A stretch of DNA of 64,000 nucleotides. Origin: Gammaproteobacteria bacterium. Lineage in GTDB: Bacteria; Pseudomonadota; Gammaproteobacteria; SZUA-229. Under the pieces are notes generated by a model. It ran no database searches and was not told the DNA's origin. It saw only the letters and a list, made by a program, of their open reading frames with translations. Position numbers and translations under genes: made by a program. Shown piece by piece: positions 28,162 through 35,264 of this stretch (position 1 is its first letter; each line of letters opens with the position of its first letter). The stretch is from contig JADGFA010000008.1 of assembly GCA_016744065.1 (NCBI GenBank), positions 34,877-98,876 of the forward strand, written 5' to 3'.

Positions 28162-28788
28162 TCTGTTTTTTATAATTAATAGCTGAATAATGCCTGATAG
28201 TATTTATAGAATATTCAGATATATTAAAACAGGCAGGAATAAGCCGTCTGCTTATTGTTAAGGTGCTCAGTATAAATTGACTCAATTTCTTTCTCCCTGA
28301 GAATGACTTCATTGTCGTATCGTTCAGTAATCACCTTTGCGGCCTATACTAGGTTTAATACACCCACTAATCAATAGGGATTATTATTCTTTTGAAGGGT
28401 ACTGAATGTTTGTATAAAAATGCGATCGTATTATTTATAGAGTGACATTAGCTTCAAGTTTTACTGGGAATAACTCCTGATTCACAGGCAATATATTATT
28501 TGATTATAATTTTACTATCAGGGTCTTTAATGTACGGCTTTTTAATTTTTTCCTGCACATAAAAATCAGGTGATTTAATGATTATTAGTCTTTTTACTTT
28601 GATCTACAATAGAATGAAAATATTTAAATTTTCCAGAATCATTATATAGATTCCGACAATATAAAAATAATTTAAACAAGCTGAGTGTTTTTTCAGTTTA
28701 TTTAAATCTTTTATTAACAGCTCTGAAGACTACTTCCGTGATTTTTCAATATTCTGAATCACTCGTTTAACTGAGCCCAGGAGAGGGT
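28162..28788. other. AT-rich intergenic stretch upstream of the orphan gene leader
   Basis: About 630 bp with no convincing ORF, tRNA or insertion sequence end. It holds a 15-bp direct repeat CTTATTGTTAAGGTG at 28251-28265 that recurs at 32555-32569, and a short GAATC-GATTC inverted repeat near 28635. The promoter for the metalloprotease gene must lie at its left end, but no consensus is clear. Confidence 0.4.
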
Positions 28789-28824
28789 ATGCAAAGTAAT
28801 GTTTTATGCAGGCCCCCCTTATGA
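28789..28824 (+). CDS. Possible 11-residue leader peptide
   Basis: AGGAG at 28779-28783 is placed 5 bp before an ATG, giving MQSNVLCRPPL and a TGA stop. Codons 8-10 are AGG-CCC-CCC, a rare-codon Arg-Pro-Pro run of the kind that slows ribosomes. Stem-loop arms begin 6 bp after the stop. This is the strongest Shine-Dalgarno in the intergenic region. An upstream ORF controlling the 133-residue gene at 29003 is an inference. Confidence 0.4.
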   Translation: MQSNVLCRPPL

Positions 28825-28829
28825 AATAT

Positions 28830-28905
28830 CGATAAAAATCCTTGGCCATCTAAACAAACTGTGTGCTAAAGTTTGTTTAACTTTTTACTCTGGAGGTTTT
28901 TATCG
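28830..28905 (+). promoter_or_regulatory. Nested stem-loop in the leader of the 29003 gene
   Basis: The outer arms are CGATAAAAA (28830-28838) and TTTTTATCG (28897-28905). Inside them is a perfect 10-bp hairpin, TAAACAAACT (28851-28860) and AGTTTGTTTA (28870-28879), with a 9-nt loop. The lower arm contains TTTTTATC and could act as a weak terminator or anti-terminator. Together with the uORF it resembles a regulated leader. Confidence 0.5.
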
Positions 28906-28940
28906 GCTAACTTTAACCCTGAACCCTTAAATTTTATTCG

Positions 28941-29002
28941 CTGACTAAAGGTGCACCAACACCAGAAGCCAGCTAACCACAAAACCTGATAACGAGGTAA
29001 AT
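28941..29002 (+). promoter_or_regulatory. Structured leader module, copy B
   Basis: Stem CTGACT-aaa-GGTG / CACC-aga-AGCCAG with hexaloop CACCAA (28941-28972) is followed by GCTAACCAC (28972), CTGATA (28986) and CGAGGT (28993), then ATGGCT at 29003. GGTG is 53 nt and GCTAACCAC 31 nt from the ATG. The same elements at the same distances occur at 36877-36942 (copy A). GAGGT also serves as the Shine-Dalgarno. Confidence 0.6.
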
Positions 29003-29404
29003 ATGGCTGACACTGATCATACGCTAGGATACCGCTTTGCTGAAAGTAAATTCTACGCAAAAACTTACACATCTCGCTCAACTGATCAATTCGTGATCAA
29101 TAATGAGTCTAAATTTAAGCTTGGAAGTAACGCCAGCCTTGATTCTGACTCGCTACCCCTGATAAATCATCATCTTATAGACACCACACTCGCCGAACTA
29201 TTGGAAACCCTGCGCCTGCACATTCATAGTGTGCTGCGCTTACCCCTGTCGGTTCAGACGCGAAGTCGGTTGATGCGTGCTTATTGGGATATGGAGTCAC
29301 GAACCAGAGAGATGCGATTATTATTAAACCCGGTGGATATTGCTGTGGCATTAGAGCTATTAGATGCCATGCAAAATCAACAGGGGTCAATAAATTCACC
29401 GTAA
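29003..29404 (+). CDS. Hypothetical protein behind a structured leader
   Basis: A 133-residue soluble protein I do not recognise. It has no signal peptide, membrane segment or cysteine-metal motif. The N-terminal half is polar and Ser/Thr-rich (RFAESKFYAKTYTSRS); the C-terminal half is a predicted amphipathic helical region from about residue 60 (TTLAELLETLRLHIHSVLRL) to 125. Supporting a real gene are the GAGGT Shine-Dalgarno 6 bp before the ATG, an ordered leader and a strong terminator at 29448. A minus-strand ORF overlapping the start (28866-29081) has no such signals. Function unknown. Confidence 0.65.
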   Translation: MADTDHTLGYRFAESKFYAKTYTSRSTDQFVINNESKFKLGSNASLDSDSLPLINHHLIDTTLAELLETLRLHIHSVLRLPLSVQTRSRLMRAYWDMESRTREMRLLLNPVDIAVALELLDAMQNQQGSINSP

Positions 29405-29447
29405 CAGGTTAAAAACGTAAATCAGTTTTAGCCTGTGGTTGACTTAT

Positions 29448-29478
29448 CCGGTGCTCTTTTGAGTACCGGGTTTCCTTT
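29448..29478 (+). terminator. Rho-independent terminator
   Basis: CCGGTGCTC-tttt-GAGTACCGG forms a 9-bp stem with one G-T pair and a 4-nt loop, followed by GTTTCCTTTC. It is 43 bp after the stop of the 133-residue gene. Confidence 0.75.
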
Positions 29479-29602
29479 CATTTCAGGTAATATGGATTTT
29501 AATAAATAATCGTAAAAAATGCGCTAACATGACCCTGTTTATTTTTATTGCTTACTACAAATAGAGTTGTTTAAAAGATGTGTTTTGATCTGTTTAATTT
29601 GT

Positions 29603-30370
29603 TTATTTACTGATTCCTGGTTTGTAAAATGCGATAGCATTTTTACTAAATACCTTAATTGCCGCATCTTTGCCTAATGTTTCAGCTACAAGCACAAAGT
29701 CATTGTTTGAATACGGTGATGGGGCCCTTGTTGATGGCAAATCACTGCCGAACATTAAAGCTTCTGGATTCGCTAAATAAAGCGATTTCAACGCGTTTTC
29801 AATTTTAAAATCTACACGACTAAAACCAGTTGCTTTTACGCGAACGCCTTTTTCGGCAAGCTGCGTTAATAAGCTGAAACCAGATTGACTCAAACCAAGA
29901 TGATCAATACTGACAGACGGCAAAGCTATTAAGGTTGGGTATAAATCTTTAATGTCTCTAGAGTCTACGTACAACTCTACATGCCAGTTAGCTATTTCAT
30001 AAACTCGTGCAGCCATAGATGATAAATGTGCAATGCTTTCAGAACCTCCACGTTTTAAGTTAAACCGGACGGCTCTAACGCCCAGTTTATCTAGCCTTAA
30101 TATCTCTTCATCAGATACAGAAGCAGGTAGCTGAGTTACACCTACAAATGTATTACCAAGGTTTTTTAAAGCATCCGTTAAATAGTGTTGATCAAAAGCC
30201 TGAAATGAGCCAGAAACTACCACACCACCACATAACTGGTATGGGGCCATCCGTTTTAAATATTCATTGTAATCAAATTCAGGTGGTAAATAGCCATTAT
30301 TCGAAACAAGGGGAAACCTTTTATCGATGATATGCATATGGCTATCAAATAAAGGATACTCATTTAACAT
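29603..30370 (-). CDS. Amidohydrolase-family metal-dependent hydrolase (TIM barrel)
   Basis: A 255-residue protein of the amidohydrolase-2 group (PF04909; dicarboxylic lactone hydrolase-like). The N-terminal metal motif is FDSHMHI; later metal ligands are the His in VSIDHLGLS and the Asp in MFGSDLPSTR near the C-terminus. Lactonases and decarboxylases in this family have that order of ligands. No pathway neighbours are present, so the substrate is unknown. Upstream 130 bp separate it from the GFA gene on the same strand; co-transcription is possible. Confidence 0.78.
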   Translation of the reverse strand: MLNEYPLFDSHMHIIDKRFPLVSNNGYLPPEFDYNEYLKRMAPYQLCGGVVVSGSFQAFDQHYLTDALKNLGNTFVGVTQLPASVSDEEILRLDKLGVRAVRFNLKRGGSESIAHLSSMAARVYEIANWHVELYVDSRDIKDLYPTLIALPSVSIDHLGLSQSGFSLLTQLAEKGVRVKATGFSRVDFKIENALKSLYLANPEALMFGSDLPSTRAPSPYSNNDFVLVAETLGKDAAIKVFSKNAIAFYKPGISK

Positions 30371-30500
30371 TTACTATGTACCTTAATGTTTATATGCAGT
30401 GATATTAAACACAACAGACTGCAGGTTTATGGTGCGTATTTTCCAGTCTTTTGAAAGCACATGAGCAATAATCTGTCTGCTTGAGTAATTTGTTATCTAT

Positions 30501-30926
30501 TTATGCCAATGATGAAAAATAGCTTTCAATCTCAGCCTTTGTCATTTCCTTTGTTTCATTTGAAAAGCAGTAATAGCTGGGGCGTTGGTCACTAAAGTAT
30601 TGCATGTCCATTACCAGACCTTTTAAATTTGAAAACATACCCACGGGCATATTGTACTCACCTGTTTTATTCAACTGATAAAACAAATGTGTCCCACAGT
30701 CGGAACAAAACCCCCTGGATGCCCAGGATGATGATTTGTATACTTTAACTTTATCGCTGCCTTCAATTTCTACATCCGTTCCACACTGTACAGCGAAAAA
30801 AGGTGCTCCACCCCAGGTTCTACACGTTTTACAATGGCATACTGTAAAGTTAGGGTTAATTCTGGTGGCAGTCATTTTAACACTACCGCAAAGGCAGCTG
30901 GACGTTCCTGAAACTGTTTCTGACAT
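30501..30926 (-). CDS. GFA-family zinc protein
   Basis: A 141-residue protein with the cysteine pattern of the GFA (glutathione-dependent formaldehyde-activating enzyme) family: CLCGSVK near the N-terminus, CHCKTCR around residue 31 and CSDCGTH around residue 74. These bind structural and catalytic zinc. Most members are not proven formaldehyde-glutathione enzymes and are better described as zinc-dependent proteins of unknown role. No formaldehyde dehydrogenase gene is nearby. Confidence 0.85.
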   Translation of the reverse strand: MSETVSGTSSCLCGSVKMTATRINPNFTVCHCKTCRTWGGAPFFAVQCGTDVEIEGSDKVKVYKSSSWASRGFCSDCGTHLFYQLNKTGEYNMPVGMFSNLKGLVMDMQYFSDQRPSYYCFSNETKEMTKAEIESYFSSLA

Positions 30927-31066
30927 TCTGGAATTCCTTATGGTTAGAGTGTTTATCGTGACTAAAAGTTATTCGAGGCGATAGTTCTTTTTTATAGTAT
31001 TGTCCCTGTTTTAAGTGTCTGATAAACTAAGACAGGTTTTTCTGATCTTGATTGTTATGTCTATTG

Positions 31067-31591
31067 TCAAAATTTATAACCGATATTTAAGCCTGGAAAA
31101 GGAATAATGCCGGTATCATTTGCATTTTGTCCTGTTTCCGGGCTTGAGTAGTCATCATCTGAATATTGTAGAGCTAAGCTTATGCTCGAATTCCAGCCAG
31201 ATGGCCATTGCCATCTATAACCTACACCTACACCAATATAGGATCGATCGACTTTGCTATAATTTACACCTTCATGTGAATATGTTTTATTCTTATCAGT
31301 TCCATCCAGGCTGTAGCGGCCTAAATACACGCCCCAAAATTTTGTATCCTGATATGGTTTATAGTAGTAGCGATAAGATAGTCTATCTGGGAGACCAATA
31401 CCGTAAGCGTTATGTTTACTTTGATACTCAAAACCTAAAACCCCTAAAAAGGGTGAAATACCAAATACTAGATTATAATATGGATCAATTTCATCGTTTA
31501 GTATGCTTTCATTATCTATAGAATCATTGTTCTTAGCGAAGCAAGGTATTGTTAAAATAAGCAAACAACTAGCTCTAATTATACTTCTCAT
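31067..31591 (-). CDS. Hypothetical exported, probably outer-membrane protein
   Basis: A 174-residue protein with a clear signal peptide (hydrophobic RASCLLILTIPCFA near the start, cleavage after A19). The mature part is rich in Tyr/Gly with alternating hydrophobicity (YIGVGVGYRW, LALQYS) and ends GLNIGYKF with a terminal Phe, the usual barrel assembly signal. A small beta-barrel is likely. I do not recognise the family. It is monocistronic, with about 250 bp of non-coding DNA upstream. Confidence 0.6.
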   Translation of the reverse strand: MRSIIRASCLLILTIPCFAKNNDSIDNESILNDEIDPYYNLVFGISPFLGVLGFEYQSKHNAYGIGLPDRLSYRYYYKPYQDTKFWGVYLGRYSLDGTDKNKTYSHEGVNYSKVDRSYIGVGVGYRWQWPSGWNSSISLALQYSDDDYSSPETGQNANDTGIIPFPGLNIGYKF

Positions 31592-31841
31592 AAAACTTAA
31601 TTTTCCTTTTTGTTTTTATACATAACGAGTCTGTAGAGTAGTCTACAGTTTATAGCTTATTTACATTATGTCAGTGTTTTTCTTGTATTGTTAGCTATGA
31701 CTACATATGCCATATTTTATTTTATCAGGTTTTATCCGTTTTTTAAATAAAAGGGATGGTGATAAATAAGGGGCGCTTATTTCTGTGGTTGATTATCATT
31801 TGTTGTTGAGGGTATATAAGTTTAACAGTTGCTTTTACGGT

Positions 31842-32429
31842 TTATGCCCATGACAAGCTTTCAGGCAATTGATAGTTACTATACTCAATATGAACAACTC
31901 GTCTATGATCTGGGTTACTAGACTTGCTAGAAGAATGAAGTATATGTGGCTTCATAAGTAGCAGATCACCTTTTTTTGCTTCACAAATATATGCTTCTTG
32001 ACTATTTACGACTTCAACAAGCTCTTGTTGAGAAAGTATACCTAACTCATGACTTTTTGGTATCAGCTTTAAGCAACCATTGTATTCATTTGTATCATCA
32101 AGATGTAAGCGAAATGTAACCATTTTATTTAGAACTTCTACTGAAGGCTGAACATGATGTATTTTATCTTTAATGCTCCATGGCCCCCAGTTGTTTATTT
32201 CTACTTTTTTATTTAGAGTGATTGTTTTATCCTGGTGCCAGGTAACGAGCCAGTTTTTATCAGGCGTTTTATCAAAGAATATAACCCTTACTACATTCGG
32301 CTTTGAGCCTAGTAAAGAGCTAGCAAGATCGATAAACGCATTAGAGTGTGTTAATTGATTTATAGTTTTAAACTTTTTATCAGCATGTCGAATACCATGC
32401 TTAGGGTGCTTTTCGTTTGAAGTGGACAC
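31842..32429 (-). CDS. Phytanoyl-CoA dioxygenase (PhyH)-like protein, short N-terminus
   Basis: An Fe(II)/2-oxoglutarate oxygenase-like protein. Iron ligands are visible in TWHQDKT (HxD) and the distal His of HRRVVHIEYS; DKTPDKNWLV, GPWSIKD, HVQPS and LHLDD are family segments. The usual N-terminal 30-40 residues (an ERDGF-like start) are missing. The only start codon upstream of the homology is GTG at 32429. The frame stays open for 36 more codons, to 32537, without ATG, GTG or TTG. The gene may therefore be 5'-truncated, or start at ATT. The 195-residue product would keep the active site. Confidence 0.65.
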   Translation of the reverse strand: MSTSNEKHPKHGIRHADKKFKTINQLTHSNAFIDLASSLLGSKPNVVRVIFFDKTPDKNWLVTWHQDKTITLNKKVEINNWGPWSIKDKIHHVQPSVEVLNKMVTFRLHLDDTNEYNGCLKLIPKSHELGILSQQELVEVVNSQEAYICEAKKGDLLLMKPHILHSSSKSSNPDHRRVVHIEYSNYQLPESLSWA

Positions 32430-32662
32430 CTCATATTTAATGGCATCTATTATAGAGTTAGAAGTATAATTTTTTTTATTTCCACCCCATGCTGATTGAA
32501 TTGCAATTTCAGTTCCTCTTAAGTGTGTAAAGCTTATTCAGCTTAAATATGTCACTTATTGTTAAGGTGTGATTTATTTTGATTGAGAGCGTAAATGAAT
32601 TTCATATTTCATCTTATTAAAGTTTTTCTATCACGTTTTATTTTCTCTTCTAACCATGCTTT

Positions 32663-33052
32663 TTAGATTCCTACATAAATAAGGCCGCTCATTAAGAAGC
32701 AGAAAATCCATTGCCCTAGAATGATGATTTGTTTATTTTCAGTTTTGGATATTAAAACTGTTGATAGCCAGATTACACCACATGCAAAAAAGTAGATGCT
32801 AAGTAACAGAGAAATTTCTGGCTTTGAGGCTATTATCTCTGTTGTTGCCATCAATATAAGCAGGATTCCAGATAACAATAAATCCGTACTTACCCAATGC
32901 CACCCACTTCTTACCTGAACCCAGGTTTCTTTGTTTTTATGAGGAGATGTCTCCCCCGGTTTTAGTGCCCTGTATTCCTTATCGCCAATGAATGAGTGTG
33001 CAATAAAGGCGAGAAGTGATAATGCTCCAGCTATAAAGGTTGGGATGCTCAT
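32663..33052 (-). CDS. Hypothetical membrane protein (four helices)
   Basis: A 129-residue polytopic protein. Hydrophobic segments lie near residues 5-22, 56-73, 82-100 and 108-127, with a soluble loop after TM1 containing GETSPHK. No catalytic or transporter motif is seen. It starts 59 bp after the stop of the membrane gene at 33112, on the same strand, so it may belong to the same transcript. Function unknown. Confidence 0.6.
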   Translation of the reverse strand: MSIPTFIAGALSLLAFIAHSFIGDKEYRALKPGETSPHKNKETWVQVRSGWHWVSTDLLLSGILLILMATTEIIASKPEISLLLSIYFFACGVIWLSTVLISKTENKQIIILGQWIFCFLMSGLIYVGI

Positions 33053-33111
33053 GTTTTTATTCTCTGAGTAGATATAGTAATTCTTGTTTAAGGAATGCTA
33101 GTTTCTATTTT

Positions 33112-33594
33112 TCAGCGTCCGCTTGAGTTTGTTGTTTTTTTTTCATTAACTAATTTATCACAGGTTATTTTGTTTTTTGTATAATAGATCTTTTTGTATA
33201 ATAACCAGCGGTAAGTGGCATCATTACAGATAATGTAATGTTGTTTGTCTGCATAATTATTTACCAGGTAATGAGTTAGTTGTGGAAAGGTAACCATCAG
33301 TATCAGGCTGATTATTATGCCGCGTGTGAACCAGTTTTCCTTTTTTTTGGTTAATTCTACCCTCATTATTCCTTGTATTACCCCTCCAGCGCTTAATAAT
33401 AGAAGAGCAAGTCCGCAACCAAGCATATACATAGATCCTTTGTCAAAGCCAATAACCGGATCTTTAAAACGAAATTGGGATATGAGTTCAGTAATACTAA
33501 CAATAAACCAGGTTAATACCGCAAGTGTCAGTATTGAAAAAAAAGCAACACTTAAAATTCGCGATAAAAGAGAGGGGCGCTGCTCATCATTCAT
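33112..33594 (-). CDS. Hypothetical membrane protein, candidate immunity protein
   Basis: A 160-residue protein with three membrane helices (about 13-35, 54-73 and 90-108) and a C-terminal soluble tail rich in Tyr, Lys and Cys (YIICNDATYRWLLYKKIYYT). Its ATG overlaps the stop of the upstream glycine-rich protein as TAATG, so the two are translationally coupled. Small polytopic proteins in this position often neutralise membrane-active toxins. That is an inference from layout; I do not recognise a named family. Confidence 0.6.
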   Translation of the reverse strand: MNDEQRPSLLSRILSVAFFSILTLAVLTWFIVSITELISQFRFKDPVIGFDKGSMYMLGCGLALLLLSAGGVIQGIMRVELTKKKENWFTRGIIISLILMVTFPQLTHYLVNNYADKQHYIICNDATYRWLLYKKIYYTKNKITCDKLVNEKKTTNSSGR

Positions 33595-34472
33595 TATTGA
33601 AACCTCAGTTTTCTGGAAAGAAATTTATTCAAAGTATGTTTAGCTGTATTTATTAAGATAGCTCTAGCAGAGTCAATGGCATAATCGAACATCGTGTCCA
33701 CTAGGTCATCGGTTTTTTGGTAAAAGCTTTGTTTTATTTTTTTGATCTCGTTTTCTATATTTTCATTAATATCAACTAATCCTGCTATCACTCTATTGGT
33801 AATTCCATAGTGTTCGTCTAGAGCACTTAAAGCTATAGATGTTATGATCCCGATCACAACGACTACTGCTATTGGGCCTATTGCTATTGTAAACCCCATT
33901 GCAACAAATGCAGAAGCAGCTGCTATTGAAGCACCTGTTGCGATTCCAACCTTAATTACATCAGTGGCTAAAGCGCCTATTAGCTGACTTAGAATTGCAT
34001 TATCAGTTAGAAAATAATCTATCACTCGATAAGCAGAGAGCAGTACGATGGAAAGAATGCCCCCCGATTTTGCTGCATGAATTGCGCCTGCTTTCCCTAG
34101 CCCCATAGTTATAACTTTAGGGTTCTTTATACCATATTTTGTACCGGTCAGAATATGTCGTAACCCAGGGTACCCCTTTAGGATAATGTGGGGTTTACCA
34201 GCATAAGTTTTAATGTACGCTTTTGTAGCAAAACCGCCGAGGTCTCCAACTAATTTACCTAGAGTCCTCAAGTCATCAGCAGATGCATAGTAGCTTGCAC
34301 CTGCTTCAGCTTTATTTTTTAGTTTTTGCCATGCATTTTGAATATGGGCCATTTTTCCTTTGGATGATGATTTTATGATGGCATCCATTTCCTTGATTGA
34401 CACTACAAAAATTTCATGTTGGTTTAATTTTATTTGTTGTTTAAGTCCTTTCTTTTCCTGATCTGAAAGCAT
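33594..34472 (-). CDS. Hypothetical protein with central hydrophobic domain, candidate membrane-acting effector
   Basis: A 292-residue protein. The N-terminus (1-110) is soluble and lysine-rich. A conserved-looking stretch GKPHIILKGYPGLRHILTG leads into a glycine/alanine segment. A long hydrophobic region at about 140-230 contains VIKVGIATGASIAAASAFVAM and VVVVIGIITSIALSALDE, compatible with a membrane-inserting hairpin. A charged helical C-terminus follows. AAGGAG, 7 bp before the ATG, is a strong Shine-Dalgarno. It is coupled to a small membrane protein. Similar sequences are familiar as uncharacterised accessory-region proteins. A pore-forming toxin role is inferred, not shown. Confidence 0.6.
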   Translation of the reverse strand: MLSDQEKKGLKQQIKLNQHEIFVVSIKEMDAIIKSSSKGKMAHIQNAWQKLKNKAEAGASYYASADDLRTLGKLVGDLGGFATKAYIKTYAGKPHIILKGYPGLRHILTGTKYGIKNPKVITMGLGKAGAIHAAKSGGILSIVLLSAYRVIDYFLTDNAILSQLIGALATDVIKVGIATGASIAAASAFVAMGFTIAIGPIAVVVVIGIITSIALSALDEHYGITNRVIAGLVDINENIENEIKKIKQSFYQKTDDLVDTMFDYAIDSARAILINTAKHTLNKFLSRKLRFQ

Positions 34473-34478
34473 TTCAGC

Positions 34479-34637
34479 TTACTCCTTTGGTTGAAAAAAT
34501 GCTTGACCGTAACAGCTTTTGACTTGTGTGGCAATATGAAGCGAAGCGGAAGTCGTATGAGGCGAGAAGGAACCTTCTATCAACTCTGCTATTGTTATAT
34601 TTTTAATTTCCAATGACATGAGTAATAAATTTAACAT
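34479..34637 (-). CDS. Small ORF overlapping the ribosome binding site of the effector candidate
   Basis: A 52-codon ORF (or 46 codons from the ATG at 34619) ending KSCYGQAFFQPKE and TAA. Its last codons AAG-GAG are the Shine-Dalgarno of the next gene, whose ATG is 6 bp beyond the stop. GAGG lies immediately before the first ATG, which is too close for a normal site; the 34619 ATG has none. It could be a leader peptide coupling translation, or a remnant of a longer gene. I do not recognise the peptide. Confidence 0.3.
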   Translation of the reverse strand: MLNLLLMSLEIKNITIAELIEGSFSPHTTSASLHIATQVKSCYGQAFFQPKE

Positions 34638-34771
34638 CCTCTTCAATTACATTTAAAAAATTTAATAATTTGTTAGTGATTTTTCTTGTTTAGCTAGCAG
34701 TTTTAGAAAAATTAGATTTATCTTTTGTTTTCTCCATCTCTTTTGTTTTTTATTTACATTATCGCCTATCA

Positions 34772-34810
34772 CCTCAATAATGGTGCATTAAAGCACCTCT
34801 CTTATTGGGG
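34772..34810. repeat. Long imperfect stem-loop
   Basis: CCTCAATAA pairs with TTATTGGGG (one T-G pair), and inside it GGTGC pairs with GCACC around loop ATTAAA. The asymmetrical gaps are one base on the left and four on the right. No U-run follows on either strand. Confidence 0.5.
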
Positions 34811-34898
34811 GTAACTACGCCATTTTCAGTTAATGTGTTGATTGATTTATATTATAGGATGTAAAAATACCCCATATTTCATCATATTAAATTTTTTT

Positions 34899-34922
34899 AT
34901 AAAGCACTGCTCAGTGCTTTAC
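34899..34922. repeat. 10-bp near-perfect palindrome
   Basis: TAAAGCACTG-ct-CAGTGCTTTA, ten matched pairs around two bases, preceded by ATTTTTT. Its symmetry and short centre suit a dimeric regulator binding site better than an RNA hairpin. Confidence 0.45.
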
Positions 34923-35264
34923 ATGAGTGCCACTAATATTAAAAAATATTTTCTGAGGTAAGTTATTTACGACTTCTAGTAGGTTATATATTAAACGAGG
35001 ATGAGCCTTGGTGAATATAACTAATCAATTACATAGATAATTGCTAAAACTGAAGGCTGGTCTCGTGTTGAGAAAAATAATCTATTATAATGAGTTGAGC
35101 GTGATTGATTTTTTATGTAAAGCCCTTTTGTTTTTTATGGTGATTAAGCTTTATTAAAATTTGAAAGGTTTTTTAATGCGTTTAGGTAATATATTTATTT
35201 ATAAATCAATTGATTATGCGTTTATGGATGAGCGCTAATTAGTATCTCTTCAGAGAAAATTTTA

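Larger units (their letters stand above)
34638..35264. other. AT-rich intergenic region before selO
   Basis: About 630 bp containing the two inverted repeats listed separately (34772-34810 and 34899-34922). No convincing ORF. The divergent promoters of the effector-candidate gene and selO must lie here, but no clear consensus pair is visible. Confidence 0.4.

Noticed and set aside
28566..28650. Short plus-strand ORF of 23 codons near 28578
   Set aside because: It has no ribosome binding site and an AT-driven hydrophobic composition.
28866..29081. 71-codon minus-strand ORF across the 29003 leader
   Set aside because: Its Trp/Cys-rich text is the reverse of the structured leader, it has no Shine-Dalgarno, and it conflicts with a better supported plus-strand gene.
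31120..31521. 133-codon plus-strand ORF antisense to the exported protein
   Set aside because: The minus-strand frame has a clear signal peptide and barrel-like end; the plus-strand product has no coherent features.
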